Assembly: GCF_003144195.1 (NCBI RefSeq)
Contig: NW_020290000.1
Span: 62,001-126,000 of the forward strand
Length of the DNA stretch: 64,000 nt
Source of the DNA: Ceraceosorus guamensis
Taxonomy: Eukaryota > Basidiomycota > Exobasidiomycetes > Ceraceosorales > Ceraceosoraceae
Direction: 5' to 3'
This document shows, piece after piece, positions 11,201 through 21,365 of the stretch. The position numbers and the translations under genes were made by a program. The notes below the pieces were generated by a model, which worked only from the letters and a program-made list of their open reading frames with translations, made no database searches and was not told the DNA's origin. Position 1 is the stretch's first letter. Each line of letters starts with the position of its first letter.

Positions 11201-11536
11201 GTCTCGGCTTCCCGTGACAATCGCGCCCCCCGCTACATTGCCGGCCAGCCCAGCTTAGCGGGCGGCCAGACGAAGAAGAGCGCCATCGACTCATCGCCTC
11301 GAGGCTCCGTGTCTTCGCTAGGGTCGGAAGGCGGGTCAGAGGGTGCTTTGCGACCATCCTCAATTAGCAGTATGGACGAGCTTATTGCCAGGTACTGCTG
11401 GAATGCGGAGCTCGTGCCTAGCGGTGGCTCCTTGATCCCCACTATGGGCACAGATGCTGGATCTTTAGGCTCGCCTTCGACTCCCAGAGCACCGAGCGCA
11501 ACCGCCAGCGGGGCAACGACGCCAACCCTTGCCTGA
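8237..11536 (+). CDS. Glycogen-targeting protein phosphatase 1 regulatory subunit (CBM21, Gac1/PPP1R3-like)
   Basis: Predicted to tether PP1 catalytic subunit to glycogen and so control glycogen synthase and phosphorylase. It is a single uninterrupted frame of 1099 codons, unusual here where nearly all genes are split. A CBM21 carbohydrate-binding domain spans roughly residues 460-589: it begins near LRLPNFPSST, contains VRNMSFEKWVAVRFT and ends at the conserved NNDGLNYQLDFR. Just N-terminal, at about 372-390, are two RVxF-type PP1 docking candidates, KAVHFD and ERVKVFKF; an SLKSPG stretch further upstream resembles the SILK motif. This motif-then-CBM21 order is the family layout. Long Ser/Pro-rich, probably phosphorylated and disordered tails flank the domain (residues 1-370 and 590-1099). 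The start at 8237 is the first ATG in this frame; an upstream untranslated intron is possible. The family is sure; whether it is the true Gac1 orthologue is not. Confidence 0.92.
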   Translation: MISVSPTLQAGTTAVFEHGHLLQPSFGRTTYKGSGATAASSSSSSAPRVNISMTSATASPRPRHHSRSFSSDAEHFPVATSSRSPSAISSNALPRRARSGTSSPSPPMSGANSPRRLSNSSTSPDSIASTTGTFSESSSVASSLSHTSSTSSIATLDRHERSNASDASQPSRKRSPNGDTNANSASASDAAALERLRQAQANRRPKMLRLTPAYSSLPSRTARSPLTVELASPASSSSSTPTPRSVSDGTPQVQALAFPSKGARTIVDPPKSAPLHPSSRKALAMKAAAPEIESPGLQLDLSHLPSPSLRDLHGATTSRIPDEAPRDRNGNPLKSSLKSPGASLFLAPRADSTPSLPASKYRSAQSVPSTPTVKAVHFDPQLERVKVFKFKQRPTAVSRDGSPEHTETETEEERDSMPYVQYGRHRGHSSPEPSQLQFGDRTHFSSMPAQPAEAEEQLILRLPNFPSSTRLSTDREVFLERIFLADDLRSVKGTVQVRNMSFEKWVAVRFTLDKWATVNEVSAEYAESIKGGTADRFGFSIKLNELLSWPRGAASHETKSMYLCLRYTVTGQEFWDNNDGLNYQLDFRKRMAPSTPVSTPAAVPSAPAIVPAMSSDPGSRMRLGNRNSSLSAVPQSTNKTRVFELARRGVGTSKGGFAMEDLRRELDRLKSDEEEEERFSASVAGGRDGASSPTPNPRHASMRKFSPPASPGQRSSSPSMWTSRYDFGQSLRDVQIGGRPAQRDRASALDYFSAKPSPRTPTPSDYHSAGPVGAETPTQSSHRLAASIDSSTGKSFVANVSSPNGRVSIASTPADSPDFSHKFGMISPGLEHHVEHQPFLSTASPSPTRASPPTPLATMYEEPLGDDRFYTFPRRRSPKPSPGLSPLGAVGRVFFEGSGMLGNGVKSPAPSAIRTPSPPYVDEYNKGRLDKAAEHTSELSSSSQGLIVDDFGSPSSSPSSPTYSDVGTSFATPADSITSISSNEGELTVSASRDNRAPRYIAGQPSLAGGQTKKSAIDSSPRGSVSSLGSEGGSEGALRPSSISSMDELIARYCWNAELVPSGGSLIPTMGTDAGSLGSPSTPRAPSATASGATTPTLA

Positions 11537-12256
11537 CCGCATGGATAGCTTCTCCGCTCCACCGCGAGCTATGTTATGAAATCTCACCTTCTTGACTGCA
11601 CCTACCCGCTCTCGAATCGAAGCGAGAGCATCACATCGGAGGCGAGTCTTGACTCGGCAATATTCTCCACCTCTATATACTACTGCGCTGCATCGATAGA
11701 AGTCACTATCAGACACTCAGCACTCCTCTCTCCTTGCTGCTTACGTCTGGTTTACGAGCCGTTCCCGCCCTTCTTTTTGTTCTCATCTTTTTCGAGATTG
11801 GATGTCAGCATAGCAAAGACAAAGCAAAGAATCCACAAAGTCATCACTTCTTATAACGATTCACATATTCGAACGTTGCCGCGATTTCATCCATCACGAT
11901 GCTCATTTTCATGAGTATGCCTGTTAACATAGCAGAGAGCCTTTGCCTCGGAATCTTGATGTGCGATCGACCCATCTTTGCGTCTGCTCCGAGTTGGGCC
12001 GTCCGGCCAGTCGCTTATACTCTCGCACATCTGTGACTCATTAGAGATACAAGCAGGCGATGCAGATCTTCCACTCCTCGTATGTGAGCATGCTAATTGT
12101 CTCGCCATTCCGCCAGGGCTCTCCACGCAATCGAGCCAAGCAGGGGCGGACTATCTTCGCAGTGAAGCCTTTGCGCATGTTTTGAGAGCAAGTTATCATT
12201 GGCTCCATGAGCTCTACATGCTGTTATACAAGATACATGTATCGTACAAGCCGAGA
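11537..12256. other. Spacer between convergent genes
   Basis: Separates the stops of the PP1 regulator (+) and MTU1 (-). No coding or RNA feature is supported; it should contain both 3' UTRs. Confidence 0.5.
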
Positions 12257-13994
12257 CTAGGCAGACGAGGAGGGAGACTCGGCTCCGTGGGCGGTATGGG
12301 CGTGGAACTCTTGTCTCGCCATGGTGGACGCTGCAGCAGCAGATCCAAACGTCTCGACTGAGCGAATGATACCGGAACCGACGACAGCATCTCCGTCGTA
12401 CATGGCGCAGACCTGACCGGGAGCAACGGCTAAAATCGGTCGATCGAAAGAGACCCTGCAAGTGGAGCCAAAGGGCGACGACTGATCACTGATGTGGTCC
12501 GAGTCGTGCGTGACTTTGGCCGGAACTGCATCCGCCCTGTATCGGACCTGAGCCGAAATCTGTTTGTGCTGCGTGGAAGCGTGCCAAGTGATTGCTCCCA
12601 CGTTGACACTGATGGCCCACAGAGCCGGGTGCTCTTGCCCAGCAACGACGCTGATGGAGTTGGTCTTGACATCCTTCGAGCTGACAAACCAAGCCTTCTT
12701 TGCGCCGGGAAGACGAGCGCGCTGACCGATCGTGAGCGTGTGTAGCCCCGCGTGACTTCCGAGTCGAGTCCCATCCGGTGAGAGGATTGGGCCGGGCGAG
12801 GGCGTTAGGTAAGACGCTGTCGAAGGCACACATTGTCAGCGTGATGCGTCTTCGACACGCCGCATCCTGGGCGCAAGACGCTTACAAATGAAGGAAGCAA
12901 AAGCGCGCTCTTGGAGCTTGGTACTGTGCACACGACTCGCCATGCGTCTTGCAAGGTCATGATTGTCTCCCTGTCGAGGTTGCTTTCGTCTCGTTCCCAC
13001 GAAGCAAAGCCCCATGCTCTCCTCTTGTTCTGCAGCTGGCAGCCTGTGCTTCCTAGCGAGCTCCCTGACCCGACTCTTCTCAAGCTGACTCAGCGGTAGG
13101 TGCACTTTCGAGAGCGCGCTTCGTGAAACAGAGGAGAGAAAGTAGGACTGGTCCTTTGTCTTGTCTCGAGCTCTTCGAAGAGCAGCTGAATACCCATCCG
13201 GACTGTAGATCAGACCCGCATAGTGTCCGGTCACGAGCCAGGTCTTGCGTGGTCGGCGTCCATACTCTGCTTTCTCCCCGACAGCGAAGCTGCCTGATGC
13301 AGATTGCGAGGCGCTCCCGCACAGTACCCGATCCAGCAACGCTCCGAATTTGATCTCGCGATTGCATGCCACGTCTGGATTAGGCGTCTCGCCCCGTTGC
13401 CACACCTCCAAGGCCGGCGCAAAAACGCTGAGCCAGTACTGCGTTGACAGGTCGATCTGTTGATTGCAAGGAACGTGCTACCATCAGCACATACTCCGAC
13501 CAATCGCCCACCTCTGTTGTTCAACATTTATAGTGACGCACTAGCTGAGCATCTTCCTCTTTTAGCCCGAGGGCGACGCAAGTCCGCTTGACACGCTTCC
13601 AATCTTCAAGCCAGGAGCAGCCCTCTTTGCCACCTGCTCCAGGCTCGAACGCTTCGCCTTCGTCGAGATCGTTCCAGTTGCGCATGAACAAAGGCGAAGG
13701 CTGCAACCCCTGCTGGATGGCCAACAGTGCAGCTACGGACGAATCTACCCCTCCAGACATGGCCAGGTAGGCCAAATCTCCCTTCTGGGGACCCGGACGA
13801 GAGTCATTGAGGTCGAAGAGCGGTGGAAGAGTAGATTTGGTTGCGATCCGCCGATGTTGCTGACCTTTGCAGCTGCATCGGTGAAGTGGCAATGCTGCTG
13901 CGTACCGACGTGGGGTCTGCCTCCACCAAGAGGTCGACGTCGCAGCGCTCCCTCCCGTTGCTCTTGCTGACCGGACAAGGCTTGGAGTGGACAT
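12257..13994 (-). CDS. MTU1: Mitochondrial tRNA-specific 2-thiouridylase (MnmA/TRMU family)
   Basis: Installs the 2-thio group on wobble uridine 34 of mitochondrial Lys, Glu and Gln tRNAs (yeast Slm3/Mtu1). Exons on the minus strand are 13994-13542, 13456-12886 and 12816-12257, giving 527 residues. The ATP-binding PP-loop is SGGVDSS at 80-86, the first catalytic cysteine is C182 in TPNPDVACN, and the second is C302 in ESMGLCFVG. The N-terminal 60 residues are rich in Arg, Ser and Ala without acidic residues up to the linker, as expected for a mitochondrial presequence. Between FVG and the next conserved block (SSYLTPSPGPI) there are about 20-25 more residues than in bacterial MnmA. This may be an insertion or a small unrecognised intron, since TKLQERAFASF right after FVG would match the family better. 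It diverges from the neighbouring mitochondrial carrier gene. Confidence 0.93.
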
Positions 13995-14839
13995 GACGGC
14001 ACGATCGCCGTAACTGCCGCAGACTGATCACTGCGTCAGGCTTCCTTGACAATGTCTAGAGTCGCTGCTGCTGGTTGTGAGGGAGCTAAACACAATGAAG
14101 TCGTCAGCTAGCGCATTCCCTTGCCGCTCAAGCTCACACAGGGACACCCGTCCATCAACGAAAATTCAAGTTGAAATTCAAGATCGTTAATTTGAGGCTC
14201 ATCAGATTAAAATTGCTGAATATTGTCCTTTGTGCACGTGATGTAATTGCCTGCATATATCGGCGCGTGTGCGGCACGCATATCGATGACGCCGGCGCGT
14301 GAGAGCTCGATCAGCATCAGCTACAGGCTATCACGCAGGCACGCGCCCAGCACGGGCGTCAGCAGCACAGCAGAACGACACTTGGACTCCCGACTCGCAT
14401 CACTCGACTCGACTCGATCACCGTCACGGTGCATACATACGGCAATCGTGTATCGTACACAGACACGCACCAGTCAGATCCAGAACGCAACAGCTGCAAC
14501 AACTCGACGAGATTGCCTTGCCACACTCACTCTTGTTGGCTCATCCTCAATCCCTGCTCTCCATACACAAGGATTCTTCATCTACTGAACAGTATCATTA
14601 TCGTCGCTGGACGGTCACACCTCGACAGACCCTGCGGCCCTCTTTCTTGCCCATCACCATCGTAGCATCAGTATTCGTCACCACCAGAGCGATCCCAAAG
14701 CGCAGAGGGCCCCCTCCTCACTCATTTCTCCCTTGCTGGCACTCTTAAGTCGTCATCGAGAAGCTTCAGACTTGGGCATCGACCTCTAGCAGGTCCCTCA
14801 TAGAGCGCGCGGGGCGCTGCCAAGCGCATCCCCATTGCA
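13995..14839. other. Divergent promoter region, MTU1 / NAD-type carrier
   Basis: Lies between the start codons of two mitochondrial genes transcribed away from each other. An AT-rich block at about 14160-14230 (TTGAAATTCAAG) contrasts with GC-rich flanks. CT-rich sequence just before 14840 probably contains the carrier's transcription start. No gene is seen. Confidence 0.5.
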
Positions 14840-16819
14840 ATGCCAGTCCTTCAATCCTCAGCGATCGCAGGTGCCTGTGCAGGTCTGGTGTCAAGCATCG
14901 TCACGTGCCCATTGGACGTAGTCAAGACTCGTCTACAGGCTCAAGGTGCTCTTCCCACGCCCGGTCCGCCTCCAAGCTCGAGCACTGGCGCGGGACAGCC
15001 TTCAATCCCCAAGAACGCTGGACGGGTCGCAACCCATGGCGCTTATCCGAGAAGCGCTGATGCCGGCGCTTCTAAAGCAAAGTCGGAGCTCGACCTCGCG
15101 GCATCTAGAAATCCCGATGGTGCTGGCGGCAGTGCGGCAACCCGAATGGGTGGCCCTCATGCTGCCACACAGACACACCCTCTGAAGCTCAGCGAGCTTC
15201 GACTGCAGGTAGAGGAGAGGAACAAGTCTGAATTGGAGAGGCAGAGAGCAGCGGAAAAGAGGTACAGAGGACTGTCCGGTGAGTCGAGCGCCTGTTCGAA
15301 GCAATGACTGCCGCTACAACAGTGTCCAAAGAAACCGCAGGGAGAGGTGGGATGCCAAGGGAAAAGCTAGCACTCAAGGTCAGAGACTGGCTATGGCAGC
15401 CATGCTCCAGATTATTGGCTGCCTCCATGTTCTCGCGCCGGCGATGGGTCATTAGACTGCTTTCCTCCTCGCGTCGCTTTGGCTGCTCTCATGATACTGA
15501 CAACAGTTGCAATGCCTATCACCCCGTAGCGACCGTTCGGAGGATATGGCAGACGGACGGATTGCGAGGCTTCTACAGAGGTCTTGGGCCCACCATATTC
15601 GGCTATTTGCCCACTTGGGCGATCTACTTCACCGTGTATGATGGCTGCAAAGACTTTCTGAGTCGTCGCAAGCAAGGAGGTGCGTGCTTAAGGTGGTCTT
15701 ACGCGAGGTCCGCACACCGAGAAGGCCCGCACTGCTGACGCAACTCTTTATTGTTCGGGCTCAGAGCACGAGGACGACTTTCTCAACCACATCCTCAGTG
15801 CGATGACGGCGGGTGCTGCCTCTACTTGCGCCACATCGCCTCTTTGGGTCGTCAAAACTCGCTTCATGCTTCAGTCATCCTCTTCCACAGATGGCGTGAG
15901 GCGGTATAGACATACAGGCGATGCCTTCGTACAAATTTGGAAGACCGAAGGAATCAGGGGCTTCTATGCTGGACTGTTGCCCAGTCTGTTCGGGGTCAGT
16001 CATGTCGCAGTACAATTTCCGCTCTATGAGAGCTTCAAGGCGTGGAGTCGTGAGTAAGACGTCAGAACGGGCTCCCTAGCTCGAACAAGTGCAACCCAGC
16101 ATGCTGAATGTAGACCCGCACATACACTTAGGGAATCATTGGCAAACGGACGAGCTCCAACCCAGCATCATCTTGACGTGCTCGAGTGGAGCCAAGATGA
16201 TCGCTAGTGTCCTGACCTACCCGCACGAGGTCTTGAGAACACGTCTACAGATGCAGCCTCGAGTGGCAGCGGCAGCGGCAGCCGCCGCTGCAGCCGGGGA
16301 AGGCAATCACGCGGCGCCGAGTCATCTTTCACTCTCGCAAGTGCAGCAAAGCGCTGCAGCCGCAAATGCAGGTGGGGCCCGGCGAACCTTGTCTACGCTG
16401 GTTTCTGCTCCTAGAGGAAGGTCTGGGGGAACCGCTGTCACATCTGCGCATTTAGGTAACGCGCGGCGCATCTCCAATATGGGCAACAGAGGTCATGGAG
16501 GAAAGTACAAGGGGGTCTTGCACGCCTGCGCAATCATTGCTAGGGAGGAAGGTGTTAGAGGATTCTACAGGGGAATGGGTGTGAATTTGGTGCGGACCGT
16601 GCCCAGCTCTGCTCTGACCATCTTGACGTGAGTACTCACAAGTACGACGTCGACAATCGTTGCTGTGCAGCCGCTGATCCACTTCTCTCTTTGCGTGCGT
16701 CTTTGTCCAGTTACGAGGTCATGATGCAGCACCTCACCGCTAGCCCTGATGGTGATGATCACTACGAAGGTGAAGACGGGCAGCCCGACGCAGTCTCGGA
16801 CGACCAGTCGCGCTCGTAA
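14840..16819 (+). CDS. Mitochondrial carrier, NAD+/pyrimidine nucleotide type (Ndt1/Yia6-Rim2-like)
   Basis: Inner-membrane solute carrier, probably importing NAD+ or a nucleotide into the matrix. Exons 14840-15278, 15530-15679, 15765-16049, 16114-16627 and 16711-16819 give 498 residues. The three carrier signatures are PLDVVKTRLQ near the start, SPLWVVKTRFMLQ in the middle and YPHEVLRTRLQMQ in the third repeat. GYLPTWAIYF after repeat 1, the tryptophan in SPLW and the TYPHEVLR form are typical of the Ndt1/Yia6 and Rim2/SLC25A33-36 group; choosing between NAD and pyrimidine substrates is inference. It is about 120 residues longer than yeast Yia6, owing to two low-complexity loops: a roughly 100-residue insert after the first signature and an Ala/Gly-rich insert after the third. 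Intron 1 (251 bp) is unusually long for this window; its acceptor was chosen to give YRGLSGATVRRIW, as in relatives. Confidence 0.88.
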
Positions 16820-17369
16820 AAGGCATGTTGAGGACAGGAATGCCCAGCCATTCTGCTCGACGCTAAGCCACCAAACAAGTTCGCCAGCCGTTGGTTCGCC
16901 TTAGCACTCATCGTGATGCAATTTGCGAGGTGCATCTATAGCCTCGATGAGCAGCATAATCAGTCTCGAAGGTGCGAGCTTCGTGCGAGCCACTTTTACC
17001 AGCGTTCTGATGGGGCACCGAATATGCATTTGCTTCCCACCGAGTCTGCACTCGAACAGCACTGTCCCTTTCACCCGCTTCGCAAGCCTTCATTTTGCAC
17101 AATGTTACATAGCATAGATACCAGCGTGTCTGGTGTGGATCTGGCGCGGAACGGTGAACGCTGAACGCTGAACGCTGAGCTGACAAGGATCACCGCAGGC
17201 GTTGCAGAGCATGTGAGCTGAGTAAGCAAGGATCAATGTGGTGCGCCTTGGCGACTGAGTGCCATGTACATGTACAGGGTGAGCAAGTGCTTGCAACGCG
17301 ATTTCGATAAGACGAGCACGGCGGCGTTTGAGTAGGCTTTCATCCTTCTTCGCAAGTGACGAGCGATGT
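16820..17369. other. Spacer between convergent genes
   Basis: Contains the 3' ends of the carrier (+) and the L1-domain gene (-). A short triplicated GAACGCT string occurs at about 17153-17176. Nothing else is supported. Confidence 0.5.
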
Positions 17370-18838
17370 TCAGGAGCTCCTCCTCTTCTTGCTCTGCTCC
17401 TTCTTCGAGCTGTCAGCCTCCTCCTTGCGTTTGGCGGTTTTGGCTCCCACCGCATCCTTGCTTGCAGCGGAGGCTTTTGTGGGCACAGCGGCCGCTCTCT
17501 TCGCTGCTTTGACTGGTGCAGCGACAGCCTCTTCCTCCCCCTCTTCCGCATCATCATCGCCAGAGTCCTCATGATCCTCCTCCTCCTCCTCCTCGTCTTC
17601 TTCTTCATCATCATCATCCTCATCGCTCGCTTCCGCAGTCTCCTCATCGACTGGAACTTCCTTCGCGCCGACCCATAGATCCTTCAAGTCGCAATTCCAA
17701 ACAGGCAACGAGACGCTCTTGGCGGTCTTGACCTCGAGCGACTTGAGATTCTCCCAACCGCCTTCGACTCTGCTAACAATCTTTGGCAAAGCTGCGCTGA
17801 ATTGATCGACCAACTGTTCAGCACTGAGGTGAGAAAGTGTGCCTAACCGCACCGAGCTGAATGCCGCACGACGCAAGAATTGTGCGTCAGACAAGAATGG
17901 ATGCGGTGAGGTGAGCTTGGAAGACTTACACGCAACAGCCCTTATTGGCTGCATATTGGGTCGAGTTAAGCACCGCATTCAGCTCCTTGTCCAGTCTTCC
18001 GTTCTCTGGCCGCGTGATGTCCACAGGATGCGGTTGTCTGCCAGAAGCACGCGCGGGGCGAGTCAGCATGGGAATTGTGTTTCCAAGCACCTCGCTCTAG
18101 TGTACACCCATATGCGATGAGAGGGTGGATCGCTCTTCCCATTGACATCAACTTACTTTTTGCTTTCCAACCACTTCTTGCCCAGCAGCTTGGGCAACAT
18201 TCTCAATATCCTCTCGTCGGCCAAAAAGATGTCGTAGCTGTTCATCAACTGCCTTCGCGCCTCGTACGGAGAGAACTTGCCCTTCAGCTTGGAAACGTCG
18301 ACTACTCGGTGGATGCTTTTGATTTTGTTCGCGATGAGCAAGTCTTTGGTCGCTCGTTGTGGATCTTTGACCAGAAGTAGCACTTCGCTGGTGGGAGCGT
18401 GTGGAGAGTGCGGCAGCGGACTGCGACGAGGATGAGGTGTGATGCGATAAGGTCAGCGCATTCCCTTCAGACTTTGCATGTCTGCTCTGCTGCGACTCAC
18501 ATTCTGTAAGGCTTGACTTTTCTCGTCGGGCTCAACCGCTTGACATTGACCTGCAGGAAGAGCACCTCATCCGCTGCCGAACCACCTTCGAGAGGCAACT
18601 GGCTCTTGCCTCCGGAAGCACTGCTGCTTTTCCACTTGAGATTCTGCTTTTCCAGAGCCTGCATCGCCTTGAGACATTGCGAGCGGGACACTCTGCCTAG
18701 GAGTTTGTCCGGATCAGAAGACTTTTCGGGAAGCGACGAGGTGAGAGGAGCTGATGGTGCGGTCTTGAGGTTGGATGCTGGGAGCGCCTTGCTCGGTCGC
18801 CCGGATGAGCCTTTCGAGGCTGCCTTGGTGCCCGCCAT
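17370..18838 (-). CDS. Ribosomal L1 domain protein, ribosome biogenesis factor (Utp30/Cic1/RSL1D1-like)
   Basis: Nucleolar protein with a ribosomal-protein-L1 fold, expected in pre-ribosome assembly. Exons on the minus strand are 18838-18501, 18420-18157, 18037-17930 and 17856-17370, giving 398 residues. The L1-like core runs from about residue 50 to 265: KPYRIPLPHS, then VLLLVKDPQR, then a DIFLADERI strand and RLGTLSHLSAEQLV. These blocks match the Utp30/RSL1D1 group, not the true cytosolic L1 (uL1). The tail is an Asp/Glu run of about 40 residues followed by a Lys/Ala-rich basic end, common in nucleolar proteins. An upstream in-frame ATG does not improve the match, so the start at MAGTKAAS was chosen. 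It diverges from the GPI-protein gene across a spacer with a TCACGTGA palindrome. Which of Utp30 or Cic1 it corresponds to cannot be settled by eye. Confidence 0.85.
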
Positions 18839-19515
18839 GATGATCTGGACAGCGGTTGATGCTGTATGGTGGGATGTATGCGAACTGCGTACGATCTTCA
18901 CGAGTCTCAAAGAACCACGGGGTCGAGAGTGGGAAGTGAGCGCAGCCAAGGAGTCGATCTTACAAGACGCAGCAGCGGGCGCTTGATCGACTGCAGTCAC
19001 TGGATTTTGTGATTTACGATCCCACTCCGATCTTCAAATTTCCCCCTCGAAAATTCCAAAAGCCCGCCAAGGATAGACATCACGTGAGGCACTATTCTCT
19101 GACGATTCGTACGAGAGCGGAGGCGTCGCAACCCCTGAGAGCGAAATCAGACGCTGCGACACGGAGACTCTCGCGTCCCGGCGGTCTCGTTCGCAGCACG
19201 CGCGCGCGTGCAAAGCAGTGCGCGCTATGTAATGCTTAGTCTATTCGACAGTGAGTGGATGATCATCACTCCACCCTCCCCTCCCTCTACCTCTGCACTC
19301 AGCTCCATCGAAGTGTTCCTTACGACCCATCACGCCTCTCCACATTCACGACTGTCACGCTTTCACGAAATTTCGCGAACGAAACAATTATCACGATTAC
19401 GAGACACTGCGCAATCGGAGCATCCGCATCGCGTGCAACCGGGTACACGCCAAGTACGAGGAGAACACCTCAGCATTCCCAACCAGCTCGTCCGGCTCCC
19501 TCTGTTCACAACGGT
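18839..19515. other. Divergent promoter region, L1-domain gene / GPI-protein gene
   Basis: No gene is supported. The frame of the GPI protein is open upstream of 19516 but that part lacks coding character. The 8-bp palindrome TCACGTGA lies inside (listed separately). Confidence 0.5.
19080..19087. promoter_or_regulatory. TCACGTGA palindrome (E-box, bHLH/Cbf1-type site)
   Basis: Perfect 8-bp palindrome about 240 bp upstream of the ribosome-biogenesis gene and 430 bp upstream of the GPI-protein gene. TCACGTG is the core bound by Cbf1-type bHLH factors in fungi. Binding is inferred from the sequence only. Confidence 0.45.
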
Positions 19516-21017
19516 ATGCGTCTGACCGTCTCGACACTGTTCGCAGCCAGCTGCATGGCTGTGCTGCAATCCCAAAGCAATGCCGCACCGCTGCCTGGTC
19601 AAGCGGCTGTCGCCGCACCTATTCCAGGTCACTCGTCCGGTCCCACGCCGGGCTCAGCGTTCGTGAGACCTAAAGCCACCGCCCTTGCCTCTGCACGCAC
19701 GGCTCCTACCGCCGCACCGCGCCCAGCAAACCTCAATGACGAGGCTGGTCTTACCCCGGACGATTTGTACGATTTTTGGAGAGTTGCCAATGTGGACGAG
19801 ATCTCTGAGGGTGGCTCAGCACCGAGCAGCGGCAGAATCAGCGGCATGAAGGAGCTGCAATACATTTTGCAGCTGGACAACAAGCGGTGGACCTCAGAGC
19901 TCGACATGATCGACCTAGAGCAGCACCCTAAGCTGCAAAAGAGATCTCCGACGCCCGTAGCTCAAGCCAATCAGGATCAACCAACCGTGCCGCTCTCCAC
20001 CCTGCCTTCCCCAACCTTTCCGGCAAACATTCCGAGCTGTCCGAAATGTCAGGAAAAGTATTCGAGTCTGAGCTCCTGCATGCAGGCCAGCTCCGTCTTT
20101 GAGAATTCTACCAATATCTTCAACAGCCCATGGGACTACATTTCCGTCATCAAATGCGCCTGCACCGACACTTTCCAGGCCGTCTATCCCCAGTGTGTGT
20201 GAGTAGGCAGCGTGCAGCATAGGCGCAGGCTGGGTTCTGCAAGCAAGCAAGAGGGAAGGAAAGACACTCAAGTCGTGTCCAGCGAATCGCTGGCAACGTG
20301 AGCTCCTTCAAGCGACGTAAGCCTCATACTGACACCCTTTTCCAACTTCGATCCTTTCTTGCGCCCTTGCAGTGACTGCTTGTGAGTAACAGCTCCTTGA
20401 TCAAGTACTTCAGAGTTCACAGTGGTGCTGTTGCCATGTTACGAGCTCCTTGACTCATGGCTGCGAAGGACAAGCAAGCAAGCCCAAATGTCTAACGTCG
20501 TTTCCGCCTTTCCCTGATGCGTCGTCTCGCGATCCCTCGATCTGTCAGTCAAAACACCAACCGTGAGTCGCACATGCTCCCGCTTACAGACTAGCGGCGG
20601 TGCTGAACTGCGCTTGACGCCTTTTCGCCATGTCGCCCTGCAGAATGCTGGTGGCTGGGGACAGACCCGGAAGGGACTGGCGCGCCTCAGATCGTGACCA
20701 ACATGAGGTCCTTGTGCGGATTGGGAAGCGCGTTGTTGGGCGGCGTGGCCAGCGCCAACAACATCTCCGCCGTCTCCTCCAGCAGGACCTTTAGCGCAGT
20801 GACTACGTGAGTGTTCAAATTACGCGCGACTTGTCGACAAGACCAAACGATTGCGCTGACACGCACGCAATGCGCGAGATGCAGTGGTGCTGGCTACGAT
20901 ACGGACCAGACGACCGGTTCATTGTTTGGTAATTCGGCATTTTCGCAGACAAGAATCGTGCCCATGCTAGCATTCAACCTCGTCGCTTTCATCCTCGGAG
21001 CTGCACTCTTGCTGTGA
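19516..21017 (+). CDS. Hypothetical GPI-anchored Cys-containing secreted protein (two microexons)
   Basis: I recognise no named family. Exons 19516-20198, 20373-20381, 20549-20562, 20644-20806 and 20885-21017 give 333 residues. Residues 1-24 are a signal peptide ending at SQSNAAPLPG. A Pro/Ala/Thr-rich stretch and a DDLYDFWRV segment follow. A cysteine module (SCPKCQEKYSSLSSC, IKCACTD, YPQCVDC, QCWW, SLCGLG) comes next, then a Ser/Thr-rich stretch and a hydrophobic end (MLAFNLVAFILGAALLL) without a basic tail, as in GPI attachment signals. The conserved module crosses two tiny exons of 9 and 14 nt; both have clean CAG acceptors and GTGAGT donors, and only their inclusion keeps the frame to the final exon. 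It is probably a plasma-membrane or wall protein; function unknown. Confidence 0.82.
20373..20381 (+). other. 9-nt microexon of the GPI-protein gene
   Basis: TGACTGCTT lies between a TTGCAG acceptor and a GTGAGT donor. It completes the split codon left at 20198 and adds V-D-C in the cysteine module. Confidence 0.75.
20549..20562 (+). other. 14-nt microexon of the GPI-protein gene
   Basis: TCAAAACACCAACC lies between a GTCAG acceptor and a GTGAGT donor. It encodes F-Q-N-T-N and moves the phase from 2 to 1, which the next exon (starting at 20644) requires. Confidence 0.75.
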
Positions 21018-21365
21018 TTCAGGTTTCGTCTGCCCCTCTCGTTGTTGTTTCTTCCAAACGGACAGTCGAAAGCGCTTATCTGCATTTTCTTCACAGGGCC
21101 AGCGGTGTCCAGGCTGCACGTTGGGGCCCTTCCCGCTTCATATACCTTAATAGGAATCTTTTGTACTTGTCTCGTTCACACGCATACTCTTTCTTAGCGT
21201 GCCTTTTGCCACAAAGACATGCGCTGCAAATACTTATTGTCTACTCGAGGGGTCGACAGACCTTGCGAATGGTATGCTGTGATTCTCGACGGCCATGTCC
21301 GAGATGCTTGCGATCGAAATGTACCAAGGTGATGTGGGCGACGACGACGTTCGCGATGCAGCATG
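21018..21365. other. Spacer between convergent genes
   Basis: 3' ends of the GPI-protein gene (+) and PPWD1 (-). No further feature is seen. Confidence 0.5.

Noticed and set aside
19255-19515. 87-codon upstream extension of the GPI protein
   Set aside because: It would bury the signal peptide internally; the ATG at 19516 gives a standard secretory start.
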